A stretch of DNA of 64,000 bases, taken from Siniperca chuatsi (Eukaryota; Chordata; Actinopteri; Centrarchiformes; Sinipercidae). Where the stretch lies: NCBI RefSeq assembly GCF_020085105.1, contig NC_058059.1, positions 22,588,042 through 22,652,041 of the forward strand. Direction: 5' to 3'. Each line of letters starts with the position of its first letter. The first letter of the stretch is position 1. This document shows, piece by piece, positions 50,146-58,399 of the stretch. The notes beneath the pieces are model-generated. The model was not told the DNA's origin and did not search any database. It saw only the letters and a program-made list of their open reading frames with translations. Both the position numbers and the translations under genes were made by a program.

Positions 50146-52063
50146 TATTCAGGCAAAGGTAGAAGAGGCACGTCAGACTCTGATGGAGGTGACCAGGTGT
50201 AACACAGAGCGTCTCCTCAGCATGACGAGCCTCTTCGACCAGAAGAAGGAACTGGAGCACAAACTCAATTCTAGGCAGAAGAAAATGGTAATTTCTGTGC
50301 ATTAAATACATTTATATGTAATATTATTCAAAGCTGGGATCCACAATGTTAACATATGCAAGTCTATGGTTGTGTTTGTTGGAAAAAAAAAAAAGAAAAC
50401 GAAAACATTTATCATTGTTCAACAATATAACCCTGGTAGTATTACACTTCCCTTTTAGCTTGAGCTTTTTACAAGTGCATTCAGATTAGCAGCAGGCCGT
50501 TGACAGTTGGCGACAGTTGATTTTCTGGCCACTAGGGGGTAGAAGAACTCAGTAACAGACACACAGCTCTGACATATTTCCTTATTAAGTTGTTATTGCT
50601 AACATTTACACATCCAGCGGACACAGAGCAACATTATTGTTCACTTCAGTCATGTTTGTGTCAACCTAATGAATGTAAGTCCAATGTTGACTCTCCTCTT
50701 AGCTCTGATTGGTTGTTAGCATTGTCTGTCTGCTGTTTGATGCTGGGCAGGTAGCGCACAGTGGGTTTGTTGCTTGAAAACAGCTGCCTGCTGCTGCTTA
50801 ATGTTGATGAGAGCGCTGAGACCAAAACTATGAGCTAAAAACGGCTTTAAAGCTCTGCGGAGCTGCAGGGTTGGTAATAATTCTCTCTAGGTTCAGCACC
50901 GCAAGTGACACCTTTCACATTACACATACTCACATACACAACAGACTTTTTCGGCAGTGATCACACCCAGTGTGAATTTTGTTCATTATATGTGATATAT
51001 TATTTAATCCACTTTTTTTTTACATCAATATTTTCATATTAACAATGTCAAATGACTACGTGTAATGTGAAGGGGTTGCTCCTAGTGACGAACCCAGAGA
51101 GAATTCTAACCAACTCTGCAGCCCTGCGGAGTGTTTTAGTGTCTTTTAGCTCACACAGTAGTTTTGGTTTTACTGCACTTTTCCTGTATGGTTCAGCGCT
51201 CTCGTCAACCCAGCAGCAGGCAGCTGTTTTCAGAAACAAGCTCACTGTACACGACCTGCTCAGCACCACACGATTGACAGTTAGCGATTAGCTGGTGAAC
51301 ATCGTGACTCATTTAGTTGCTAAAGACCCAGATATTTTTTTCAGAGCTAAAAGGCACTGGAGCCACTTTGTTTGGTGGCTACAAACATGACTCCAGTGGG
51401 ATAATGTTGCTCTGTGTTGGCTGGATGTGGGAGTACGAAGCTGTTTGCTAATATGTTAGCCACTTTATAATGGGACATATGTTTCCAGCTTGTTACGCTG
51501 CCCCCAAGTGGCCAAAAAAATCAGTTAATGCTGCTTTAAATATATTATAATGACGCATATTTTAATGACATATTTTTTGTCATTCAGACCCAGTGACTCT
51601 ATTGGACAAAGGTCCTGGGTCAGATTTAAACCCAGGATGTAATGTCAGCACTTTAGCCTGCTATCTTCTATTTCTGTGCACACTGAGTGAAGTTGCATTT
51701 TTGAGGTGTATGAACATATATGTGTGAGTTTGTTTGTGTTTGTCTGTCCATCTGTATACTGCATGCCTTCATAGATATTTGTTTGTGTGTATATAGGGCC
51801 GACAGTTCAAGGATTACCGGAGACGTGTGGACCAGGAGGAGATTCGGAGGCTCCAGGAGCTGGTGAAAACACAATCGCAGCAGGCTGAGGCCCTCAGGAG
51901 AGAGATTGGCCTCCTGTCTCGTAAAGGAGGCCACGTCCTGCCCCCACTCGCTCCCTTGCACACCCCCAAAAACCGCACCTACACCAGCAAACAAGGACCA
52001 GGGTGTCACCCAAACAGCTTAAAGCACAAAACTCACCCAGCAGACAGGGAGCCAATTAACTGA
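22486..52063 (+). CDS. cfap44: Cilia- and flagella-associated protein 44 (WDR52), complete gene, 34 coding exons
   Basis: CFAP44 is an axonemal protein that with CFAP43 forms the tether/tether-head complex of inner dynein f; loss causes sperm flagellum defects. Coding exons: 22486-22561, 23630-23783, 24573-24735, 25090-25192, 25285-25501, 26150-26264, 27395-27559, 29507-29662, 29774-29821, 30669-30768, 30868-30962, 31297-31506, 31795-31905, 31999-32151, 32367-32576, 34846-34988, 35765-36044, 36870-36925, 37194-37356, 37682-37812, 40984-41195, 41266-41410, 41600-41777, 42289-42530, 44124-44388, 44515-44718, 46480-46672, 46765-46884, 48229-48359, 48445-48561, 49437-49638, 49759-49919, 50153-50287, 51797-52063. 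The sum is 5421 nt, 1806 residues plus TGA (human about 1854); every phase agrees. Residues about 75-830 are WD40 repeats ([61 protein letters not shown]), broken by a Lys/Glu-rich insert near 625-665. From about 850 on it is coiled coil, with acidic runs near 1240-1270 and 1430-1465. The X-box promoter fits a ciliary role. CFAP43 is the alternative, but the length and the GFDSGFLYH and RFRDSLEA blocks favour CFAP44. Confidence 0.9.
22855..23335 (+). repeat. Degenerate 36-bp minisatellite in CFAP44 intron 2
   Basis: The block agcagttgaaatgtcagttg followed by a variable aagtgtaagcactgaa recurs about every 36 bp, sometimes shortened to 23 bp, for at least ten units. The best-preserved units are between about 23040 and 23320. 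Weaker copies extend left to about 22715. Units differ by several bases, so it is an old array. It is purine-rich on the coding strand and interrupted near 23000-23035. Confidence 0.65.
23990..24500. repeat. AT-rich low-complexity tract
   Basis: A mix of TATA, ATA and TAG/TAGTA short repeats fills the intron between CFAP44 exons 23630-23783 and 24573-24735. Open frames through it (24141-24457, minus) are Tyr/Ile runs produced by the repeat. Confidence 0.75.
25818..26110 (+). mobile_element. MITE copy 2 (same family as 3360-3920)
   Basis: It begins taaaggaatagttcgacat and continues ttgctgagagtta, matching the minus strand of the 3360-3920 element. It also carries the paired inner segment in which the aagaaatagtc block occurs in opposite orientations around 25960-26020. 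It lies in a CFAP44 intron and is non-coding. Confidence 0.6.
26395..26780 (+). repeat. Dispersed gctaatgttaacatgct repeat, copy 2
   Basis: It has the same ordered blocks as copy 1 (9706-9960): alternating tgctagcatgct palindromes, aaacacaaagtacagctgag, and aaattttgacctga. It is followed by the longer tail with atggcaatccat and ggcgaatcgaaaatggcgg. It lies in a CFAP44 intron. Confidence 0.6.
28215..28921 (+). mobile_element. L2-type LINE, reverse transcriptase C-terminus and 3' end
   Basis: Broken plus-strand frames encode the RT thumb/C-terminal region: [12 protein letters not shown], then after a stop [18 protein letters not shown], then [13 protein letters not shown]. These blocks are typical of L2/Maui elements. 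The 3' UTR contains taaagcactttgtaaac and ends near 28921 in a short ttat-rich tail. At least one in-frame stop and one shift make it dead. It sits in the CFAP44 intron between exons 27395-27559 and 29507-29662. Confidence 0.75.
30991..31247 (+). mobile_element. tRNA-related SINE-like element
   Basis: The sequence starts with a tRNA-like promoter region (tggctcaggaggtagatctg, then ggaaggttcccc) and runs through cttgagcaagacactgaacc and ttgcatggcagcctctgcca. It ends in gcgttatataaatgcagtcc. This layout of a Pol III A/B-box head and fixed tail is a common teleost SINE type. It lies in CFAP44 intron 12, the gap between exons 30868-30962 and 31297-31506. Confidence 0.65.
32998..33738 (+). mobile_element. 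Internally deleted Tc1-like element with near-intact TIRs
   Basis: The ends are inverted copies over about 35 bp (left cagcaggtaaaataagtatt; one mismatch), flanked by TA at 32996-32997 and 33739-33740. The interior keeps the transposase DNA-binding half ([19 protein letters not shown], then the [11 protein letters not shown] hook) at 33377-33600, a shift, and [15 protein letters not shown]. It then jumps straight to the right TIR. The catalytic domain is absent, so it is a 741-bp non-autonomous derivative. It lies in the CFAP44 intron after exon 32367-32576. Confidence 0.85.
33745..33915 (-). mobile_element. L2-tail family fragment
   Basis: On the minus strand the segment carries ttccttgcaactgtcggc, then tgcttgctcatggtggga, and ends at the tggtgctatataaatagc tail. 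It abuts the right TIR of the 741-bp Tc1 element. It matches the 3' UTR of the longer element at 37937-40540. Confidence 0.7.
34440..34750. mobile_element. Second fragment of the 32998-33738 element family
   Basis: The stretch 34453-34540 repeats 33101-33200 of the neighbouring Tc1-like element almost base for base (cacatgcaaagaa, taaccatagatgtccata, aatgacacagggaaaaagta). It then continues into sequence absent from that copy (gactgcttcaagacgcctcc, gaaggttccgtgggcctctt). It is either a chimera or a longer relative. Confidence 0.5.
35020..35600 (+). repeat. Single arm of the fold-back repeat family
   Basis: It matches the right arm of the inverted repeat at 50500-51540 in order: taatgtgaa, ctctgcagc, ttttagctcat, cagcagcagacagatgtttt, and ggagctaaagagccagata. 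It ends near tgttagccatcataacttta. Only one orientation is present here. It is intronic (CFAP44, before exon 35765-36044). Confidence 0.55.
37937..40540 (-). mobile_element. L2-type LINE, 5'-truncated, inactive
   Basis: On the minus strand, in element order: a 208-codon frame (40474-39848) with the RT start [13 protein letters not shown] and DPIPTRLL; a broken stretch; then a frame (39534-39172) with [17 protein letters not shown] and the catalytic YADDTQLY box; then C-terminal frames 39146-38886 and 38896-38642 ([23 protein letters not shown]). A 3' UTR follows (38220-37937) and ends in the ggcgctatataaataaa tail. Several frameshifts are visible. It occupies CFAP44 intron 21, the 3.2 kb gap before exon 40984-41195, opposite to the gene. 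Confidence 0.85.
42000..42245 (+). repeat. AT-rich attaatcgatt repeat family, partial copy
   Basis: It contains the family blocks ttgataattgattagt, ctctggctccagcttctc, gatttgctgcattc and gttggtcggaacaaaacaag. Other copies lie at 55020-55260 (-), 55570-55850 (+) and 56130-56482 (+). It reaches to within 50 bp of the acceptor of CFAP44 exon 42289-42530. Confidence 0.55.
42686..43345. mobile_element. Two LINE 3' ends head to head
   Basis: 42686-43045 is a minus-strand copy of the tail found at 17918-18290 (cccctcggggatcaataaag on the minus strand). From about 43050 to 43345 the plus strand encodes a LINE C-terminal motif ([17 protein letters not shown], then broken) and its own 3' UTR ending in atcaataaatctatcttgta. 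Both lie in the CFAP44 intron after exon 42289-42530. Confidence 0.6.
44995..45960 (+). repeat. acttaagtac-type dispersed repeat with two nested insertions
   Basis: The outer element runs from aagtacatttactcaggtac near 45008 to acttaagtaggattttaaat near 45915. Inside are a non-coding repeat at about 45190-45562 (from ttggttaccaatctttttgg to ccaagttgggaattactgg) and a small MITE at 45717-45869. Relatives of the outer element are at about 24850-25020 (partial, +) and 57930-58270 (-). Confidence 0.5.
45717..45869. mobile_element. 153-bp MITE flanked by TTAA
   Basis: The ends are inverted: aggtccagtgtgta at the left, and on the other strand aggtccagtatgta at the right. TTAA lies on both sides (45713-45716 and 45870-45873). 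The host sequence closes cleanly as gatactttaagtac when the insert is taken away. A TTAA target is the signature of piggyBac-type insertion, though the TIR sequence itself is not diagnostic. Confidence 0.65.
46080..46340. mobile_element. Possible short TIR element in CFAP44 intron
   Basis: The left end tctacacagga and the right end tcctgtgtaga are perfect inverted copies about 245 bp apart. The interior is CpG-richer than the flanks (tacacgcataaacgcgacct). No ORF is supported, and no target duplication is evident. Confidence 0.35.
48177..48223. repeat. (TG)n at the acceptor of CFAP44 exon 48229-48359
   Basis: About 23 TG units are followed by only tctcag before the exon, so the repeat takes the place of the polypyrimidine tract. 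Confidence 0.95.
49929..49964. repeat. (TG)n just after CFAP44 exon 49759-49919
   Basis: An interrupted TG tract starts ten bases downstream of the donor GAT|GTACGC. Confidence 0.9.
50087..50144. repeat. (TG)n at the acceptor of CFAP44 exon 50153-50287
   Basis: About 29 TG units run up to atattcag and the exon. A second TG tract lies near the donor of the same intron (49929-49964), so the intron is flanked by TG repeats at both ends. Confidence 0.95.
50500..51540. mobile_element. Fold-back element: two arms of about 430-460 bp
   Basis: The left arm (about 50500-50925) read on the minus strand matches the right arm (about 51058-51520) block by block: gtgtaatgtgaa, gagagaatt, tttagctca, cagcagcaggcagctgtttt, ctggatgtg and tggcca. 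The spacer is about 130 AT-rich bases. The identity is clearly above chance but imperfect. It fills much of the last CFAP44 intron. A one-arm relative is at 35020-35600. Confidence 0.7.
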
Positions 52064-53459
52064 GGACAGAAAAAACATACACCATTACTGTATAGTGAAA
52101 GAACTCTGCTCACTAATAGCACTTTCTCATGAATTAGTGTTATTCTTAAGATTAAAAAATACTTCAGTTTGTTGACTACTGTGTTTATTCATAATTCAAA
52201 GTCTTAAATGATGAAGGTGCTTCATTTTGTCTTTACTGAAAGCGGTCTACTGGCATGTGGAGTGTGAAACCTTTTGATATTTTTTACCCCCATGACTTTT
52301 CCTCTCGCATCACCCTCAGCTAATTAATACAATTTTAAAATCTATCTTGAAAAGAGACAGGTAACAAAAGCAGCAATGCTAAAAGTAAAGAGATCTCTTT
52401 TCTTAGTTTTAGTTAAATGTCTAGCAGCCTCAAGAAGCCATCACTAGACCCAGGATCCTAAATAAATTACCTTGCTTCTATTAACCTCTGTGAGCAGATG
52501 CAGTATACGTAAAAGTATACTGAAATACTCTACATGCTGTATTTAAGGAGCTGCACTACGTGATGAGTTTTTACATTCATACTTGCAGCATGGTAGGCTA
52601 CAAAGTTCTGCAAACCTGGTCAGCCTGTGAACCATTTGGGAACCAGATGCTGGTAAAGCTTCCTGTGTTTTACCACCAGATGTCCCCCTTGGCTTAGATT
52701 TCCCTTAGTCACCAACATCTTTTATCTGGTCTACAGGTGTACAGTGTGCTGGTTCTAATAGGGGAAACAGCATTTCCATAAATGCCTTGTCCATTTTTCA
52801 TGGGCAAGCACTCTCCTCTTCCTCACTATCACCCTCATCTCAGAGTGCTCTCTCTACTGATGATGCCATCAGGATCAATTAGGCTGTGTTATACAAAAAA
52901 AATTCCACTTAGACCAAAATTACGTCTTTTTTAACATTGTAAATGAACAACTGTTCCGTTTTGAAATATTTGTCACCCCAATTCTGTCAAATGAAACTTT
53001 TCCTATCCCTAATCTAGTCAGGAATCCTGGAGGATTTGAAGATTTCAGTCTCTTTAGTAACAACACAAACAATATTTTCAGTATTCTTCTACATAAACAT
53101 GTCAAGACAGTACTCAAAATCGATAAATGTGTACATGGAACGGCTGTGTTAGAACACGAGTAGTGTTTCCTACACTACAGACTAACATGATGGTTTCTGA
53201 CCAGCTCTTCTGACTTCTGTGATGATGAACTGTTGCTTGAAAAAGTTAATGCTTTCATATGCAATAACACATCTGACATTCTTGACCCACTTGACTTTGT
53301 TTATTGACCCAACAGATCTGTGGATGATGTTTCCTTTCTCTTGTACTCTGTCATACAACATCTTGAAGGAGAACACTTAGATCTTTTTTCTTTTTTTTTT
53401 TATAAAAGAGACGATGAATTGTAAGAGTTCACAACAGCTATTCCTCAGCTATAATTCTC
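52064..53459. other. Sequence downstream of CFAP44
   Basis: This stretch holds the CFAP44 3' UTR and spacer. I recognise no gene or repeat in it. ORFs at 52920-53117 and 53182-53376 (minus) lack homology or codon bias. Confidence 0.4.
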
Positions 53460-54330
53460 AGCGCAGCTGTGCTGCTGGGTTGCTGTCTCAGTCCTCTACA
53501 ACCTGTTCACAGAAACCCTTGCCAAATACCAAAAAATAAAATAAAATAAATAAACCCCCAAAAAATAAATGTGCAGACAACACCACAGTGGTTGGCCTGA
53601 TAAATGATAACAGTTACTACAAGAGAAAGGCAGCTTTAGCTGTGGTACACTAAAAACAACGTCTCTTTCAATGCATGCAAAACCAAATTAATGATTTTAG
53701 GACACTTAGGAACACCCACAGTGCAGACACCATTGATGGCGTAGCTGCTGAGGTGTGAGGTGACTATTCTTAGGGTGAGGGTAGATTTAGATCTCTCACA
53801 CTCTTACTTGGTCTGATGATACCGACTGAAGAAGGCTTAACAAAGGCATTTTTTTTCTTAGATATCTGTAATAAATGCTGAATGGATTGAGTCAGGTTTG
53901 CTTTAACTTTGTATTGGGAGTAAAAACACATCTAGTTTTTATGTTTCATACTCTTTTACTTTGTTTTAAACAAGGGGCTACAACCACAAGCTGCTATGTT
54001 AAAACCACGTCACCTCCCTCTTCTTTCTCTTCACAAAAACAGCCAATGCCATTTTAAGTCTAAATGTATTTCTGCATCCTGCCTCCTTCACAGATCCGCC
54101 AGTGTTCAGATGGTGTCACCAACTTTCTGTAAAGTTGCTGACGAGCACAACTTACTGCGGAACAGATTGTGAACATGAAGAAAATATACTGGGTTTGTCT
54201 GAAAACGTGCATTTCCCCATTAGCTAGGTAGTTTAACACTAACCGGCTTCGCTATTGGTTTTACATAATTTTTTTAAAACACTGTAATGTTCAATAAACA
54301 GATTCTGATTCTGGCACATCGCTAGCGTCG
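53460..54330 (+). mobile_element. Decayed Rex1-type LINE fragment
   Basis: Broken plus-strand frames retain a recognisable RT segment around 53570-53730 (the A-D-x-T-T-V-V-G-L block of the catalytic region, then the N-x-x-K-T-K block). A 3' tail near 54285-54312 (gttcaataaacagattctga) follows. Many stops are present. It is intergenic, between CFAP44 and BRCC3. Confidence 0.55.
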
Positions 54331-54439
54331 CTTTTGTCTTTTCAACCATAAACAGATCAATGCATCCTCAACACTGAGGAGCTGTATGGCAGTGCACGTA
54401 GCCATGTTGGAGAATGACGTTCGTAACACTCGTTGAAGT

Positions 54440-54640
54440 CTTGCTTATTCACAGAATATTCTGTTTGTACGCCCCCTGTCGTTTCGGAGAACACTGCAAC
54501 GAACAACGCATTGAGCATAAATGCCTCTGTGCGTGCTCGTAGCTCGTGCGCCATCTGCGCAGGCCCGCGCGAGTATAAACAAAGCTTCAGTGAGCTCGTG
54601 CTAACCGTCGTCCTTTCCAGATGACGTCAAATGTAGCGGG
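54440..54640. other. CpG-rich island-like patch of unknown nature
   Basis: About 200 bp of GC- and CpG-richer sequence (gtgcgtgctcgtagctcgtg, cgcaggcccgcgcgagtat) stands in very AT-rich surroundings. Short ORFs on both strands are not convincing. It could be a promoter for an unseen transcript or a young dispersed element. Confidence 0.35.
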
Positions 54641-55019
54641 ACTCCATAAATGAAGTACACAGAATCCCACTATGCACCTACGCAATGATTAAATTCACGT
54701 AAACTTTACCATACAAGCTCTTTGGACAAGTATACATATTGAAAACAACTTACAAAATGTAATACCTTGGAAAATGGTGCTTAATCCCTTTAAGGACCTT
54801 AATTGTAGCTAAATTGATTTATCAACTTTTAGTACTTTTTAAGACCAGGCACACACCCTGTTTCTGGAACTAACAGGAAAAACAGATCCGACCAAAACTA
54901 CACTAAAGTATGTGGACTGGGGTGACCATATACTTTTGGTCAGGTAGTGTTCACATTGATGCAAAAATCCTGTAAATCCAATACTACCATACATTATCAA
55001 GCCCTGCTTAATGGTGACA

Positions 55020-55260
55020 AATGTCCATCACAGCCCAAGGTGACGTCTTCAAATGTCTTGTTTTGTCTGACCAACAGTCCTCACGCCAAAGGTATTCAAT
55101 TTACAATGATATAAAATGGAGTATATAAGGAAATCTTCACGTTTGAGAAGCTAGAACCAAAACATTTGGACATTTTTGCTTGAATAGTAATTGAAAGATT
55201 AATTATCCAAATTATTGCAGGGTTGTTTTTTTTTTGCCGATTGATTTATCAGTTATTTGA
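55020..55260 (-). repeat. AT-rich attaatcgatt repeat, inverted copy
   Basis: On the minus strand it shows the family order: aattactattcaagcaaaa, ggttctagcttctcaaacg, gttggtcagacaaaacaag, gacatttgaagacgtcacc. Confidence 0.55.
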
Positions 55261-55569
55261 CTAAGTGTCTCAGCTCCATGCCACAAAATTATAATGTTCA
55301 TTGGAAGGACAGTCTCAAGTCTCATCAAGTTGATTTTAACACTGTACTGAAAGTGACGGAAACCACCAGCAGCCTGGAAGAAAGGCTGTGTATGGTTTGA
55401 AATTGTTCAATTCTGTTCAAAACTGGTGCCAATACGTTACTATGGAGCCCTGAAAGAATTTACTATTGATATTATTATCATATCTGCACTAAACATGGTA
55501 ATAACTAATGCACACAAATGATTGACTTGCGTGAAAGAGATCCATATAAAATATCAAACATTACAGAGC

Positions 55570-55850
55570 TCCAGCTTCCAGTTGTGGTGATTTGCTGCTT
55601 TTCTTTGTCTTATGTGACAGTACAGTAAATTAAATATCTGAATATCAGGAATATATTTAGGTTTTGGACAGTTGATCAGACAAAACAAGCAATTTGAAGA
55701 CATCACCTTGGATTATTGGAAATTGTGATGGTCATTTTTCACTATTTTCTGACATTTTATAGACCAAACAAGTAATCAATTAATCGATAAAATAATCAGC
55801 AGATTAATTAATAATGAAAATAATGGTTAGCTGTAGCTCTAATACAGCTA
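55570..55850 (+). repeat. AT-rich attaatcgatt repeat, copy
   Basis: It has family blocks in plus orientation: gctccagcttccagttgtgg, gttgatcagacaaaacaagc, ttctgacattttatagacca and aatcaattaatcgataaaat. Confidence 0.6.
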
Positions 55851-56129
55851 CCAAAACAATACCTTTTGGTTCCGTAGTTAGAGGAATATTAGCATTTTTA
55901 TAACAAAACACGATTTTCTTATTAACAAAATGAACCTGACTTCTCAAATGTCTCAAAGGTTTAATTCTGTCTCGCCACAAAAGAGCCGTACAAGAACTTG
56001 GCTGGAATAAAATACAAATAAAATGTGTTGAGTAATTATTTAAATCAGGAACTATCCGATCAAAGAATAAGTAAGCAAAACAACAAATCTGACCAGACTT
56101 TAGATACCAGTTCTGGGGACAAGAGCTGA

Positions 56130-56482
56130 GAAGATTAGCTGATTAATCGATTGGTCGATCGACTATTAATCTGCAACAATTGTAATAATCGATTTATTTT
56201 TCAAAAGAATTTTCCAAGCAAAACTGACTAAAATGTTCTGGTTCCAGCTTCTCAAATGCGTGGATTTGAAGCTTTTCTGTTTTATATCGTTGGAAATTGA
56301 GTATCTTTGAGTTTTTCGGACTCATGGTCGGACAAAACAAGACATTCTCTTTGCTCTGGGAATTTTTGATGGACATTTTTCTCTCTTTTCTGACATTTTA
56401 TAGACCAAATGATTAATCGATTAACTGAGAAAATAATCGACAGATTATTCATTAATGAAAGTGAACTGTTGCAACTCTAGTC
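56130..56482 (+). repeat. AT-rich attaatcgatt repeat, best copy
   Basis: About 350 bp from gattaatcgattggtcgatc to gaactgttgcaactctag, with all family blocks. Both ends carry ttgcaac-like and attaatcgatt-like motifs in inverse orientation, suggesting a MITE with subterminal inverted repeats. Confidence 0.6.
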
Positions 56483-56794
56483 TTAACACAATACAGCTGT
56501 ACAAGAACTTAAATAAGGAAATATCTAATCAAGAATAAGTAATCAAGACTACGATCCTGACCAGACATTTAATGCCAACCTTTGGTATTAGACAGTTCTT
56601 GATACTCCAGACTATGACAGACACTTTTAGGTTGGTACAAAAAAGTGTTTAGGTTCGATACCCAGCCCTGCCTGGAAGGTAAGAAAATTGTAAAGAAGCT
56701 AAAACAAGCAAAACAGAAGGTCCTTTTCCTCTGTCCAACAACGGAAGAACTGATAGTGGTCTCCCAGCTGTCCTCCTCCAGCCTCTGTGTCCTC

Positions 56795-57577
56795 TCACAG
56801 AGCAGCCAGCTCCTGCAGCAGCCTCTCCTTCTCCTGCTGCAGCTCCACGATGCTCTGCTTGTTCTGCTCCAGCCGGTCCTCCAGCCACTGCAGCAGCGGC
56901 CCGCTCACCGCCGACATCTGGCTGCACAGGTTCTTGGTGAACACCGAGCCGTTGTGGATCTTGGTGACGGGGTCCAGGTGCGCCAGGCTGTGGATCTTGC
57001 GGTAGGTGTCCTGCTCCTCCTGGCACAGGATCCGCGGCAGCTCCACGGCCGACTCCAGGCACACCTTACCGATGGCTTCGCGGGGCACGACGTGGATGGG
57101 GATCTCCACCCGTTCGTACTCGGAGCCCTTCTGCGCCTGCACGGACTGGAAACAGGTGTACAGCACCCGGCCCGTCTTGGTGTTCTTGTCCTCGATGAAG
57201 CAGGAGAAGATGAGGCCCACGAAGCACTGGTCCAGCATCTGGTACATGGCCTGGGTCCTCACGTCGACGTGGGAGGGCCACACGGTGATGTGCGGGTGGG
57301 AGTGGTACCAGCCGACCACCCGCATCGGCCTGCCGGTGATGTCGGCCAGCCTCTCCGCCTCCGTGGAGGCCGCCGACAGCTGCTCCGGGGAGATCTCCAC
57401 CCGGTCCTTCCTCTTGTCCGAGCGGCGGAGGATGATGACGGAGTGTATGTGGACGATCCGGGTGAGTTCCACCTCCCCGATGCACAAACCCATCACCTCC
57501 TCTTTCTCCGTGCTTAGCGCGTGATTCATACACACCAGAAAGGCGTCTGACTCCAGGTGAACGGCGCTCACTGCCAT
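56795..57577 (-). CDS. brcc3: BRCC36, Lys-63-specific deubiquitinase, intronless
   Basis: BRCC36 is the JAMM metalloprotease of the BRCA1-A complex (DNA damage) and the cytosolic BRISC complex; it cuts K63-linked ubiquitin chains. The 260-residue frame starts at MAVSAVHLESDAFLVCMNHA (ATG 57575-57577), which aligns with the family N terminus. The open frame reaches further up (to 57619) only through non-ATG codons. The MPN+ domain fills roughly residues 5-165, with the catalytic Glu in STEKEEVMGLCIGE and the zinc ligands in HSHPHITVWPSHVD (H-x-H-x10-D pattern intact). The C-terminal helix (LLQWLEDRLEQNKQ) for ABRO1/Abraxas pairing is present. The coding sequence is one exon and much richer in GC than its surroundings; the mammalian gene has many introns. 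Nothing in the frame is broken. Confidence 0.95.
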   Translation of the reverse strand: MAVSAVHLESDAFLVCMNHALSTEKEEVMGLCIGEVELTRIVHIHSVIILRRSDKRKDRVEISPEQLSAASTEAERLADITGRPMRVVGWYHSHPHITVWPSHVDVRTQAMYQMLDQCFVGLIFSCFIEDKNTKTGRVLYTCFQSVQAQKGSEYERVEIPIHVVPREAIGKVCLESAVELPRILCQEEQDTYRKIHSLAHLDPVTKIHNGSVFTKNLCSQMSAVSGPLLQWLEDRLEQNKQSIVELQQEKERLLQELAAL

Positions 57578-58399
57578 AACGTTTGACAAATTAGGTTTTC
57601 TATCCGGTGCCGAGACCAAAACACAAACACAAGCAGGAGCAGGAGCAGCGCTTCACTTCCGTGTTCTGAAGCGCTGCACCAAAACATTCCGTGTTGGTGC
57701 AGCCGGGCGCTTACATCGACAAAAGGTTCCGCTTATTTTTCGAGTGTTATAAAAAAAAAAAAAAAATTGATACGTATTTTTAATCGATGTAACTGGACGT
57801 TATTCTGGCTATGTTTCCATGTTATGTGCATTTCATGAGGTTATCTTGGTAAAATAGGTTCTTTCTGAATCCACTCTGATTCGAATATAATAAATAAATA
57901 CACTAATCAATCAATCGATCAAAATATTATGTCACAAAAGGACAAATACTCCACTGCAAGTATAAGTCATGCATCCAAATGGAAAAATGTATTTAATTAT
58001 CAAATGTAAAAGTACTCATTAGACAGCATAATGCCCCCTGTCACTGTCATATTATTATTATTATTATTATTATTAAAGCAAAGCGTTAAAATGTCAACAT
58101 CATTTTAATGTTGTAATTTTAACTACTGTGCATTGTTACACTGTTTTGTATGTAAAATCTACAGCTGTCAGATTAATGTTAAAAAAAATTGAAGCAGTGA
58201 AGTAGAAGTAGAATGTAAATAAGATGTAAGTACTCAAGTAAAGTACAAGCACCTCAAATCTGGACATAAGTACAACAAAACATGAACTCACAATTTTCAG
58301 GCAGCCAGTTGCTTTTAGTTGTTGTCAATGTTTTTTATAGTGCAATCCCAAGTGAACATCATGGTCAAGGAAGCCATATTGACAATAGCGCTTTTCTCA
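57578..58399. other. Region upstream of BRCC3
   Basis: 57580-57740 is the GC-richer presumed promoter/leader of BRCC3 (gaagcgctgcacc). Then follow an A run (57750-57766), a minus-oriented copy of the acttaagtac-type repeat (about 57930-58270) and a (TTA)n tract at 58051-58075. No other gene is seen. Confidence 0.45.

Noticed and set aside
56645-57517. A 290-codon plus-strand open frame
   Set aside because: It lies antisense over BRCC3. GC-rich coding DNA keeps the opposite frame open; its Leu/His/Val-rich translation resembles nothing, while the minus strand encodes a perfect JAMM enzyme. The overlapping minus-strand frames 56649-57062 and 57066-57533 and plus frame 57006-57524 are shadows too.
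57578-57619. N-terminal extension of BRCC3
   Set aside because: The frame is open up to 57619 but begins with TTG, and the BRCC36 family starts at the M-A-V sequence encoded from 57577.
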